64,000 bases of DNA, from positions 186,001-250,000 of the forward strand of contig CP069437.1 in the NCBI GenBank assembly GCA_016888885.1. The letters are read 5' to 3'. The notes beneath the pieces are model-generated. The model did no database searches, was not told the DNA's origin, and saw only the letters and a program-made list of their open reading frames with translations. Below are positions 17,630 through 25,758 of the stretch, piece by piece. Within the stretch, counting starts at the first letter, position 1; the number at the start of each line of letters is the position of its first letter. Position numbers and translations under genes: made by a program. Source of the DNA: Faucicola sp902506215. GTDB taxonomy: Bacteria; Pseudomonadota; Gammaproteobacteria; Pseudomonadales; Moraxellaceae.

Positions 17630-18802
17630 TTATTGACGCTCATCCAGCGGTACAAATTTTTGGTCATCAGGGCCTGTGTAGTTGGCAGAAGGACGGATGA
17701 TTTTGCCATCAGCACGTTGCTCAAGCACGTGCGCTGACCAACCTGCGGTACGCGCAATCACAAATAAAGGGGTAAACATGGCAGTGGGCACGCCCATTTT
17801 GTGGTAGCTGACCGCTGAGAACCAATCGAGATTTGGGAACATTTTTTTGTTGTTCCACATCACGGTCTCTAGGCGTTCTGCCACATCAAATAGGGTCATG
17901 TCACCCGTTTCTTTGGATAAGTTACGAGCCACTTCTTTGATGACCACGTTGCGTGGGTCGCTCACGGTATACACAGGGTGACCAAAGCCAATGATGACTT
18001 CTTTTTTCTCAAGGCGTTCAAGGATGTCTTTTTCTGCATCGTCGGCATTGCGGTAGCGTTTTTGGATGTCATATGCCACTTCATTGGCGCCGCCATGTTT
18101 TGGACCTTTTAACGCACCGATTGCGCCTGAGATGGCGGAGTACATATCCGAGCCAGTCCCCGTAATCACGCGGCTGGTAAAGGTTGACGCATTGAACTCA
18201 TGCTCAGCGTACAAAATAAGCGAGATGTGCATGGCTTTGATATGCGATTCACTGGGGGCTTCACCCTGTAATAGCTCAAGGAAGTGACCGCCAATGCTGT
18301 CTTGGTCGCTCTCAAGGCTGATGACTTTGCCATTGTGGCTGTAGTGGTACCAGTACAGTAGCATTGAGCCTAATGAGGCAATAAGCTTGTCGGCGATATC
18401 ACGGGCTTCTGCCACAGGCTGGCTTTCACGCTCAGGCAAGGTGCAGCCCAGTGCTGATACGCCGGTACGCATCACATCCATCGGGTGGGCGTGCGCAGGC
18501 AAGGCTTCAAGCACCGCCAGTACATTGACGGGTAAGTTACGCAGGGTTTTGAGTTTTTTCTTGTACGCCGCTAGCTCATGACGGTTTGGCAAATGACCAT
18601 GAATCAGTAGGTGCGCCACTTCTTCAAACTCGCTGTCTTTCGCCAAATCCAAAATATCATAGCCGCGATAGCTTAAGTCATTGCCTGTACGACCTACGGT
18701 ACATAGGGCAGTGTTACCGGCGGGTACGCCTGATAGGGCAACGCTTTTTTTAGGTTTTGGCTTGTTGTCGCTCGCGTCTGTCACTGGGGTATCTTTTGAC
18801 AT
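17630..18802 (-). CDS. prpC: 2-methylcitrate synthase
   Basis: The 390-residue citrate-synthase-fold enzyme has the catalytic histidines in GPKHGGANEV and GFGHPVYTVSDPR and the C-terminal QRADGKIIRPSANYTGP typical of PrpC. The N-terminal 20 residues are a Lys/Pro-rich extension. It condenses propionyl-CoA with oxaloacetate to methylcitrate. It lies 62 bases after prpB and before acnD on the same strand, which identifies it as the methylcitrate synthase and not the hexameric citrate synthase GltA. An AAGGAG site precedes the start. Confidence 0.95.
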   Translation of the reverse strand: MSKDTPVTDASDNKPKPKKSVALSGVPAGNTALCTVGRTGNDLSYRGYDILDLAKDSEFEEVAHLLIHGHLPNRHELAAYKKKLKTLRNLPVNVLAVLEALPAHAHPMDVMRTGVSALGCTLPERESQPVAEARDIADKLIASLGSMLLYWYHYSHNGKVISLESDQDSIGGHFLELLQGEAPSESHIKAMHISLILYAEHEFNASTFTSRVITGTGSDMYSAISGAIGALKGPKHGGANEVAYDIQKRYRNADDAEKDILERLEKKEVIIGFGHPVYTVSDPRNVVIKEVARNLSKETGDMTLFDVAERLETVMWNNKKMFPNLDWFSAVSYHKMGVPTAMFTPLFVIARTAGWSAHVLEQRADGKIIRPSANYTGPDDQKFVPLDERQ

Positions 18803-18864
18803 GGTAAAACTCCTTTTTAGCTTTATTAAATGTTTGGCATTAATTATTCAGCATAGTTCGCCAA

Positions 18865-19758
18865 TTATTTTTTTGATTTAAATAATGCGTCCAATTTTTG
18901 CTCGTATGAGTGGTAGTTTAAGAAATCATACAATTCCATGCGGGTTTGCATGGTGTCAACCACGGAGGTTTGTACGCCTTCATCTTTTAAGGCTTGGTAG
19001 ACATTGAGGGCGGCTTTATTCATCGCACGAAACGCGGATAATGGATAAAGTACCATGTCAACGCCCACGTCAAACAGCTCTTTGGTGCTATAAAGGTCGG
19101 TTTGCCCAAACTCAGTCATATTGGCAAGCACGGGAATGTCTAACACGTCGGTAAATTTGCGGTACATGGCGATATCGGTCAACGCTTCAGCAAAAATCAT
19201 GTCCGCGCCTGCTTCTTGAAACGCCACTGCACGTTCAACCGCCGCATCCAAACCTTCCACTGACAGCGCATCGGTTCGTGCCATCACCACAAAATCTGGG
19301 TCAACTTTGGCATCCAGCGCAGCTTTTAGGCGGTCAACCATCTCGCTGGTTGAGACGATTTCTTTGTTAGGGCGATGACCACAGCGTTTTTGCGCCACTT
19401 GGTCTTCGATATGGACCGCGGCAACGCCTGCTTTTTCCATTTGTTTGATGGTTTGGGCGATGTTAAATGCGCCGCCCCAACCCGTGTCGATGTCAACCAA
19501 TAATGGCGTGTCAACCGCATTGGTAATACGGGTGGCATCGGTCAATACATCGTTAAGGCTCGTCATACCGAGGTCAGGCAAACCAAATGAGGCGTTAGCA
19601 ACACCGCCACCTGAGATATAAATCGCTTTATGACCGACTTGGCTTGCCATCATGGCAGTATAGGCATTGATAGTGCCAACGATTTGAAGGGGACGACCTT
19701 CGGCTTTTTCAGACTCGATGGCGTCACGGAATTTGCGACCTGCAGAGATAGGTGCCAT
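18865..19758 (-). CDS. prpB: Methylisocitrate lyase
   Basis: The 297-residue isocitrate-lyase-family protein has the catalytic loop KRCGHRPNKE (about 123-132) with the active cysteine, the metal-binding DIDTGWGG region and FAEALTD later. It cleaves 2-methylisocitrate to pyruvate and succinate, the last step of the methylcitrate cycle. It is the first gene of the prpB-prpC-acnD unit. A good AAGGAAGC ribosome binding site precedes the ATG. No prpR-type or GntR-type regulator is adjacent, so control lies elsewhere or is not visible. Confidence 0.96.
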   Translation of the reverse strand: MAPISAGRKFRDAIESEKAEGRPLQIVGTINAYTAMMASQVGHKAIYISGGGVANASFGLPDLGMTSLNDVLTDATRITNAVDTPLLVDIDTGWGGAFNIAQTIKQMEKAGVAAVHIEDQVAQKRCGHRPNKEIVSTSEMVDRLKAALDAKVDPDFVVMARTDALSVEGLDAAVERAVAFQEAGADMIFAEALTDIAMYRKFTDVLDIPVLANMTEFGQTDLYSTKELFDVGVDMVLYPLSAFRAMNKAALNVYQALKDEGVQTSVVDTMQTRMELYDFLNYHSYEQKLDALFKSKK

Positions 19759-20131
19759 GTTGCTTCCTTTTTACATGATTGAAGGGGAAAATAGCAAAGT
19801 TAGGGTTAATCAGCCCTGCTTTAGGTTTAGGGCAGGATATTTGCTGCTTTGCCTTAGTATTTCCATAAGTATACGCACAAAAAAACTAACCGTCAGTACG
19901 CCATTTTTAAAATTTAAGTTAAGTAAAAATAAAAGTATGTGGAAAATGAATAGTAAACTTCTATTTTTACATAATTAGTCACTCTAACTTTTAAAAGGTG
20001 AATATTTTACCCAAAGTATGAAGCATTTATTTACATTTATTTACAATAAACAGGTGCTCGTTGCTACATTCTTCTAAAATAAGTTTAACAAACTAGGCAT
20101 GATATACAGGTTAAAATTTGAGGAATTACTT
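19759..20131. other. Divergent intergenic region, prpB / small membrane gene
   Basis: This 373-base gap holds the promoters of both neighbours. An imperfect hairpin GCCCT…AGGGC lies around 19813-19833 in the prpB leader. The rest is AT-rich with a repeated ATTTACATTTATTTACA near 20030. No gene is visible. Confidence 0.4.
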
Positions 20132-20491
20132 ATGGCACAATCAACGTTACCGAGTCATATCAAACAACTGGTCGATAAAAAAAACTACGTCATCGCCATC
20201 AAAACCCACGCACAAGAGCAGGGGATTAGCTTAGATGAGGCAAAACAACAAATTGATGCGTATGAAAACCAAGCGTTAGCGGCAAATAGTCAAACCCCAC
20301 CTATTGCCCATCCTGCGCCATCAGTAGAGACTAAAGAGCAAGGCTTTAGCACATTGACACAAGGATTAGATAATCATCTCAAACAAGAAAATATCACTCT
20401 ACCGTTATTGCCAAGATGGGTTAAACGCATGAGTGTGATTATATTGGTCATCCTGATAATAGGTTGGTTGTTTTATCGATTGTTTAAATAA
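20132..20491 (+). CDS. Small tail-anchored membrane protein with an L7/L12-like N-terminal motif
   Basis: The start at 20132 (MAQSTLPSHI) follows a GAGG site by eight bases; the frame is open 11 codons earlier without one. The protein has 119 residues. Residues 10-45 (NYVIAIKTHAQEQGISLDEA) look like the C-terminal helix-turn of ribosomal protein L7/L12-like domains. A Pro/Gln/Thr-rich linker follows. One hydrophobic helix near the C-terminus (VIILVILIIGWLFYRLF) would anchor it in the inner membrane with the N-terminal part in the cytoplasm. I do not recognise a function. Confidence 0.6.
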   Translation: MAQSTLPSHIKQLVDKKNYVIAIKTHAQEQGISLDEAKQQIDAYENQALAANSQTPPIAHPAPSVETKEQGFSTLTQGLDNHLKQENITLPLLPRWVKRMSVIILVILIIGWLFYRLFK

Positions 20492-20540
20492 TTAATTGTT
20501 CAAATAATTGCGGGTTTAGATGATAAGCGCTGCAATAAAA

Positions 20541-20570
20541 AAAGCGTATGACGATTCAATACGCTTTCTT
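20541..20570. terminator. Bidirectional intrinsic terminator
   Basis: AAAGCGTAT (20541-20549) pairs with ATACGCTTT (20559-20567) around a nine-base loop, with A and T tracts on the two sides. It serves the gene on the left and the DUF3144 gene on the right. Confidence 0.85.
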
Positions 20571-20599
20571 AATGAAATGCTCGTGTTGTTGGACTGCAA

Positions 20600-20911
20600 T
20601 TAATTGCCGATTTGCATATATTTTTGGAAGTTTTCGGCATAATCATCAATATTATCCGACAGCATACGCTCAAAATTCTTGGTGAAATGTTCGATAATAT
20701 CTTGCTTTTCTTTGGCATAATCAGCGCCTTTGACAAAGCCCGTTGCTGCTGTCCATGCGCTAAAACGCGCGACCGCATACAGCATTGAGGCATTGATTTT
20801 ACCTGCGTGTATATCATCGGTGCGAAGGGTGTTGGCAAGCTGGATAAACTCATCAGCGCGCTCATAAAACGCGTTCATTTCTTCGGTGATTTGGTTGGTG
20901 TTTTCGCTCAT
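20600..20911 (-). CDS. DUF3144 domain-containing protein
   Basis: A 103-residue soluble protein. The FYERADEFIQLAN…INASMLYAVARFSAW pattern matches DUF3144, a small helical family of unknown function found in proteobacteria. It is acidic, with no signal peptide or membrane helix. It lies downstream of metK in the same direction but behind a terminator, so it is probably transcribed by itself. Confidence 0.8.
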   Translation of the reverse strand: MSENTNQITEEMNAFYERADEFIQLANTLRTDDIHAGKINASMLYAVARFSAWTAATGFVKGADYAKEKQDIIEHFTKNFERMLSDNIDDYAENFQKYMQIGN

Positions 20912-20949
20912 AACTTTTCTCTACAATTCTCTACCATCAATTAAACGTT

Positions 20950-20971
20950 AAAAAGGTGCGTAAAACGCACC
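20950..20971 (-). terminator. Intrinsic terminator of metK
   Basis: GGTGCG (20955-20960) pairs with CGCACC (20966-20971) around TAAAA. On the minus strand a T5 run follows the stem. Confidence 0.7.
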
Positions 20972-20999
20972 CTACAAATCTTGTATTTGGTCAATAAAA

Positions 21000-22166
21000 T
21001 TATAAACCTGCGTCTGCTTTAAGTAGTGCTGCGCGGTCAGTACGCTCCCAAGTAAAAGCGGTTTCAGTGCCTTGGCGACCAAAGTGACCATAGCTCGCTG
21101 TTTGCTCATACATGGGCTGGAGTAGGTTAAGCATACGGGTGATACCATACGGACGTAAATCAAAATGCTGGCGAATAAAATCGACAATCTTGTCATCGCT
21201 GATTTTGCCCGTGCCAAACGTGTTGACAGAAATAGAGGTTGGCTCTGCCACCCCAATGGCATAACTTACTTGAATTTCACAGCGCTCCGCCAGTCCTGCC
21301 GCTACGATATTTTTGGCAACATAACGCCCTGCATAAGCTGCACTGCGGTCAACTTTTGATGGGTCTTTACCTGAGAATGCACCGCCGCCGTGACGCGCCA
21401 TACCGCCATACGTGTCTACGATGATTTTACGCCCAGTCAAACCTGCATCCCCCACAGGACCACCAATCACAAATAACCCGGTTGGGTTGATATGATACTT
21501 CGTGTCTTTGTGCAGCATCGCGGCTGGAATGACAGGCTTGATGATTTCTTCCATGACCGCTTCATGCAAGTCTTTTTGCGAGATACTTGGATCGTGTTGG
21601 GTTGATAGTACCAGCGCATCAATAAACGCAGGTTTGTCGCCATCATAGCGTACCGTGACTTGTGCTTTGGCATCGGGACGCAGCCAAGCCAATGTGCCGT
21701 CTTTACGTAATTGCGCTTGCTTTTCCATCAAACGATGGGAAAACTGAATGGGGGCAGGCATCAACACATCTGTCTCATGGGTGGCATAACCAAACATCAA
21801 ACCTTGGTCACCGGCACCTTGCTCTTCAGGGCGCGAGCGGTCAACGCCTTGGGCGATTTCGGGGGATTGTTTGCCAAGCATATTGATAACCGCACAGGTG
21901 GCGCCATCAAAGCCCAATTCTGAGCTATTGTAGCCGACGCGCAAGACAGTATCACGCACGATTTTTTCAAAATCAACATTGGCGGTGGTAGAGATTTCAC
22001 CTGCCAGCACCACGCCGCCTGTTTTGGTCAAGGTTTCGCACGCCACACGCGCATGGATGTCTTGCTCAAGGATGGCGTCAAGGATAGCATCAGAGATTTG
22101 GTCAGCGAGTTTGTCTGGGTGACCTTCACTGACGGATTCAGAGGTAAATAGTTGATATTCACGCAT
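21000..22166 (-). CDS. metK: S-adenosylmethionine synthase
   Basis: The 388-residue protein starts MREYQLFTSESVSEGHPDK, with the ATP-binding GHPDK. It contains GAGDQGLMFGYA, the phosphate-binding glycine-rich loop GGGAFSGKDPSKVDRSAAYA, and the conserved C-terminal GHFGR. It makes S-adenosylmethionine from methionine and ATP in the cytoplasm. Length and start are standard. No SAM riboswitch is visible in the leader, as expected for this group. Confidence 0.98.
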   Translation of the reverse strand: MREYQLFTSESVSEGHPDKLADQISDAILDAILEQDIHARVACETLTKTGGVVLAGEISTTANVDFEKIVRDTVLRVGYNSSELGFDGATCAVINMLGKQSPEIAQGVDRSRPEEQGAGDQGLMFGYATHETDVLMPAPIQFSHRLMEKQAQLRKDGTLAWLRPDAKAQVTVRYDGDKPAFIDALVLSTQHDPSISQKDLHEAVMEEIIKPVIPAAMLHKDTKYHINPTGLFVIGGPVGDAGLTGRKIIVDTYGGMARHGGGAFSGKDPSKVDRSAAYAGRYVAKNIVAAGLAERCEIQVSYAIGVAEPTSISVNTFGTGKISDDKIVDFIRQHFDLRPYGITRMLNLLQPMYEQTASYGHFGRQGTETAFTWERTDRAALLKADAGL

Positions 22167-22605
22167 TTAATTTTCTCATTACATCAAGGGTGATAGAAAA
22201 TTAATCGCTTTGCAAACCTATCTCTATTTTACATTTTTAAAACGAGAACAAAGCAAAAAATAGAAAGTCACGGACTGCAATACAGCACGAGCAAGTTTGC
22301 AAAATGATTAACGAAAAAATGATTAATATGACTAATAGCAAAATGACTCATACAAGTCACTGCCGCTAAAATGGAAAAAGTCAGGGGATATTATAAGGGA
22401 TTTTGCCAAATTAACCTAATGCTTTTAAATGCCTAACTTAGAATAGGCTAATGGGGTAATTTTAACAAATTTGATGAGGGGTGGTTTGTGAATGGCTCTT
22501 TTGATAAACCCAGTCACTGATACAATATTTCGCGTTATTTTGCTTTAACTTTTCACCCATCAACCCCATTATTTAGCCATCTTTGACTACGATAAAGGCA
22601 ATAAA
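22167..22605. other. Divergent intergenic region, metK / uvrB
   Basis: This 439-base gap has no convincing gene. It contains several AAAATGATTAA/AAAATGACT-like short repeats around 22298-22352 and AT-rich stretches that could be promoters. No clear SOS box is seen before uvrB, in line with the unusual DNA damage response of Moraxellaceae. Confidence 0.4.
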
Positions 22606-24723
22606 ATGCGACCACCTCAATCTTCCCGCTCCGAACGTGAACTTAGCCAACTTGCCCGCCAAATCCAAGATGACGCCCAAATTACCGGTGTCAATGCCAG
22701 TGGCACCCAAATCTCAAGTAAACCCTTTGAGATGGTGACCGAATTTGAACCCTCAGGCGACCAACCGCAAGCGATTGCCAAATTGGTTGATGGCATTGAG
22801 CGCGGCATGCACGGTCAGCTGCTCTTAGGGGTGACAGGCTCAGGTAAAACCTACACCATGGCAAAAGTGATTTCCCAATGCCAGCGTCCCACCATTATCA
22901 TGGCACACAACAAAACCCTTGCTGCCCAGCTATATGGCGAGTTTAAGGCGTTCTTTCCCCACAATGCTGTGGAGTATTTTGTCAGTTATTACGACTATTA
23001 TCAGCCTGAAGCGTATGTACCTGCCAGCGATACTTTTATCGAAAAAGACAGCGCCATTAACGACCATATCGACCAAATGCGACTGTCCGCCACGCGTGCG
23101 CTACTCGAACGTCGTGACGCCATTATCATTGCATCGGTGTCTTGTATTTATGGTCTCGGTGACCCAGAAAGCTACCTAAAAATGCTTCTTCACATCGTAG
23201 TGGGTGACAAAATCGACCGCACTGCCATGCTCAAACGCTTGGTGGAGCTGCAATATACGCGTAACGAGCTTGACTTTGGGCGAGGTACTTACCGTTTGCG
23301 TGGCGAAGTGCTGGATATTTACCCAGCTGAGTCTGAACAGCTTGCGGTGCGTATCAGTATGTTTGATGACGAAGTGGAAAAAATCACTTGGTTTGACCCG
23401 TTGACAGGCAAGAACGTGCGCAGTGTGCCACGCATTACCATCTATCCAAAATCTCACTACGTCACCCCACGAGACAAGCTAGAAAGAGCCAGTGGCACCA
23501 TCAAAGCCGAGCTTGAACAACGCCTTGAGTATTTTCGAGCGCATGACAAACTGATTGAAGCCCAGCGTATCAAAGAACGCACCACTTATGATTTGGAAAT
23601 GATTCAACAGCTTGGCTACTGTAACGGCATTGAGAACTATTCGCGCCATTTATCGGGACGTCCTGCGGGTGAAGCGCCGCCGACGCTGTTTGACTATATT
23701 CCGCCCGACGCCTTGCTATTTATTGATGAAAGCCATGTAACCGTGCCACAAGTCGGCGCAATGTATAAAGGCGATAGAAGTCGTAAAGAAACCTTGGTCA
23801 ATTATGGCTTTCGCCTGCCATCCGCGATGGATAACCGTCCGCTGATGTTTGAAGAATGGGAGCGTATTACCCCTGCGACCATTTTTGTGTCAGCGACCCC
23901 TGCCCAATACGAGCTTGAGCATAGCGAGCAGGTCGTTGAGCAAGTGGTACGTCCGACCGGTCTAGTTGATCCACAGCTTGAGATTCGTCCTGTCTTGACC
24001 CAAGTTGATGATGTGCTATCAGAAATCAATATTCGTAAAGCCAAAGATGAGCGAGTGCTGATTACCACGCTCACCAAACGCATGGCAGAAGATTTGACCA
24101 GTTATCTAAAAGAATACAACATCAAAGTCGCTTATTTGCACTCGGATATCGACACGGTGGAGCGCATGAAAATCATCCATGAACTGCGTACAGGCGTGCA
24201 TGATGTGCTGGTCGGTATCAACCTGTTGCGTGAGGGTTTGGATATGCCTGAGGTGAGCTTGGTGGCGATTTTTGATGCGGATAAAGAAGGCTTTTTACGC
24301 TCGGAGCGTTCGCTTATTCAGACCATCGGTCGTGCCGCGCGCCATGTCAATGGTAAGGCGATTTTGTACGCTGACAGCATTACCCCAAGTATGCAAAAGG
24401 CGATTGAAGAAACTGAGCGTCGCCGTGCCAAACAGATGGCATATAACGAAGAACATGGTATCACGCCAACATCCGCTCGCCGTCAGATTACCGACAAAAT
24501 CGACACAGGCGAGGCAGAAGCCCCGAATGATAACCAAGCGATTGCGGTCACCCATGCGTTCCCTGATGTGGATATTTCGATTTTGCGTTCGCCTGATTTG
24601 CTTGCCAAAGAGATTGTACGGCTAGAAAAAGAGATGAAAGCCTTGTCGCGTGATTTGAAGTTTGAGGAAGCGGCAAAAGTGCGCGATAAAGTAGTAAGTT
24701 TACGGGAGTTTGTGTTGCAGTAA
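22606..24723 (+). CDS. uvrB: Excinuclease ABC subunit B
   Basis: The 705-residue helicase-like protein has Walker A GVTGSGKT (about 77-84), the beta-hairpin YYDYYQPEAYVP, the DESHV box, the SATPAQYE motif, and helicase motifs V/VI around GINLLREGLDMPEV and QTIGRAARH. A C-terminal UVR domain (LEKEMKALSRDLKFEEAAKVRD) binds UvrC. It loads onto damaged DNA with UvrA. An N-terminal extension of about 40 residues precedes the usual FEMVTEFEPSGDQP start. The frame has no better start further in, so I keep the first ATG. Confidence 0.97.
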   Translation: MRPPQSSRSERELSQLARQIQDDAQITGVNASGTQISSKPFEMVTEFEPSGDQPQAIAKLVDGIERGMHGQLLLGVTGSGKTYTMAKVISQCQRPTIIMAHNKTLAAQLYGEFKAFFPHNAVEYFVSYYDYYQPEAYVPASDTFIEKDSAINDHIDQMRLSATRALLERRDAIIIASVSCIYGLGDPESYLKMLLHIVVGDKIDRTAMLKRLVELQYTRNELDFGRGTYRLRGEVLDIYPAESEQLAVRISMFDDEVEKITWFDPLTGKNVRSVPRITIYPKSHYVTPRDKLERASGTIKAELEQRLEYFRAHDKLIEAQRIKERTTYDLEMIQQLGYCNGIENYSRHLSGRPAGEAPPTLFDYIPPDALLFIDESHVTVPQVGAMYKGDRSRKETLVNYGFRLPSAMDNRPLMFEEWERITPATIFVSATPAQYELEHSEQVVEQVVRPTGLVDPQLEIRPVLTQVDDVLSEINIRKAKDERVLITTLTKRMAEDLTSYLKEYNIKVAYLHSDIDTVERMKIIHELRTGVHDVLVGINLLREGLDMPEVSLVAIFDADKEGFLRSERSLIQTIGRAARHVNGKAILYADSITPSMQKAIEETERRRAKQMAYNEEHGITPTSARRQITDKIDTGEAEAPNDNQAIAVTHAFPDVDISILRSPDLLAKEIVRLEKEMKALSRDLKFEEAAKVRDKVVSLREFVLQ

Positions 24724-24776
24724 TTTATGAAAATTTTATATTTAATTTCTCAATAATTAATTTTAAAGGTATTTAA

Positions 24777-25016
24777 ATGAAAGTACAAGATTTAATAAAT
24801 AAACTTAATAAGCTTGACCCAAATCTACAAATTTATGGCATTTGTGATGAAGAAAATTTAGATTCAAAGATTATAGACATGATTTTTGATATTGAAGAAA
24901 TCTCGACAAATAATGCTGTATTGAGCAGGGACGAAAAGAGAAATCCTAAAATTACTTGGTCTAGTGAAAAAGGAAGTCAAAAAATTGCAGTTCTTTCTTT
25001 AACTTCAGTATTTTAG
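24777..25016 (+). CDS. Small AT-rich orphan protein
   Basis: A 79-residue protein (MKVQDLINKLNKLDPNLQIYG…) with an AAAGG site before the ATG. The N-terminal helix followed by LDPN and a beta strand resembles many small phage or plasmid proteins of the form MKVxxLIxxLxxLDPD, whose function is unknown. It is acidic and has no membrane segment. Its base composition is much more AT-rich than uvrB and pepN on either side. It probably arrived together with the next gene. Confidence 0.55.
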   Translation: MKVQDLINKLNKLDPNLQIYGICDEENLDSKIIDMIFDIEEISTNNAVLSRDEKRNPKITWSSEKGSQKIAVLSLTSVF

Positions 25017-25074
25017 GTTGATTATTAACTTAAGATTTATTGAAATATATTTACTTTAAAAATGGTAAAAGTTA

Positions 25075-25701
25075 ATGAAAGATTTTGACATATTTAAGCT
25101 ATTATTAGCAGTTTTACCGATTATTATATCAATTTTAGGGGTTTATTTTACTCATAAAAAACTTAGTTATGATTTTGCAAAAGACAAGCTTGAAAAAATT
25201 AATCAATTAACTGAGGAGATAGATGAGATTGGTAAAAAAAAGAAGTGCTACCAGCAAACTTTTTTAGAAACAGTTGATTTTTTCAAAGGTTATAATCTGC
25301 AAGCAGCCAAGTGGGCTCTTGAAAAAGATTTTAATATTTCACGCATCAAACAAATTGGAATATTGTTTCGGAATGATTTTGCATTTCTTAATACTGAAAA
25401 AGGGAAACTGATTCTACCAAGTATGAGTTATGTTATGGTTAGAGGATGGATCAGTATCGCAAGTGCAATCATGACTATTATATTTTCTTTAGTCTTTATT
25501 TATCTTACGGCTACTAATAAAATTGGTTTAAATGGGTATTTTGGGAGTTTATTACTTGTAATATTGTTTGAATTTTTTACTCTTTTCTCATATGAACCAA
25601 TACTTAACTATAGAATCTTAAAAAAAGAAAATTTTGTTGAGATTGAAAAAAATTTGAAAGAATTTAAAAATCGTTTAGTAATTTGGAGAAAAAGTTTCTG
25701 A
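25075..25701 (+). CDS. AT-rich orphan membrane protein with a coiled coil
   Basis: A 208-residue protein I do not recognise. One N-terminal membrane helix (LLLAVLPIIISILGVYFTH) is followed by a charged coiled coil (about 30-60) and a soluble segment. Two more helices lie at about 122-145 and 153-172, and a basic C-terminal tail ends the protein. The layout suggests an inner-membrane protein with a cytoplasmic middle part. Like its upstream neighbour it is AT-rich and sits alone between two housekeeping genes. A small accessory or immunity module is possible, but nothing in the sequence proves it. Confidence 0.55.
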   Translation: MKDFDIFKLLLAVLPIIISILGVYFTHKKLSYDFAKDKLEKINQLTEEIDEIGKKKKCYQQTFLETVDFFKGYNLQAAKWALEKDFNISRIKQIGILFRNDFAFLNTEKGKLILPSMSYVMVRGWISIASAIMTIIFSLVFIYLTATNKIGLNGYFGSLLLVILFEFFTLFSYEPILNYRILKKENFVEIEKNLKEFKNRLVIWRKSF

Positions 25702-25758
25702 CTTTTAATTTAGATTCTTTTTAAAACTCCGTTAATCCGTAAATTAAGTAAATATGGA

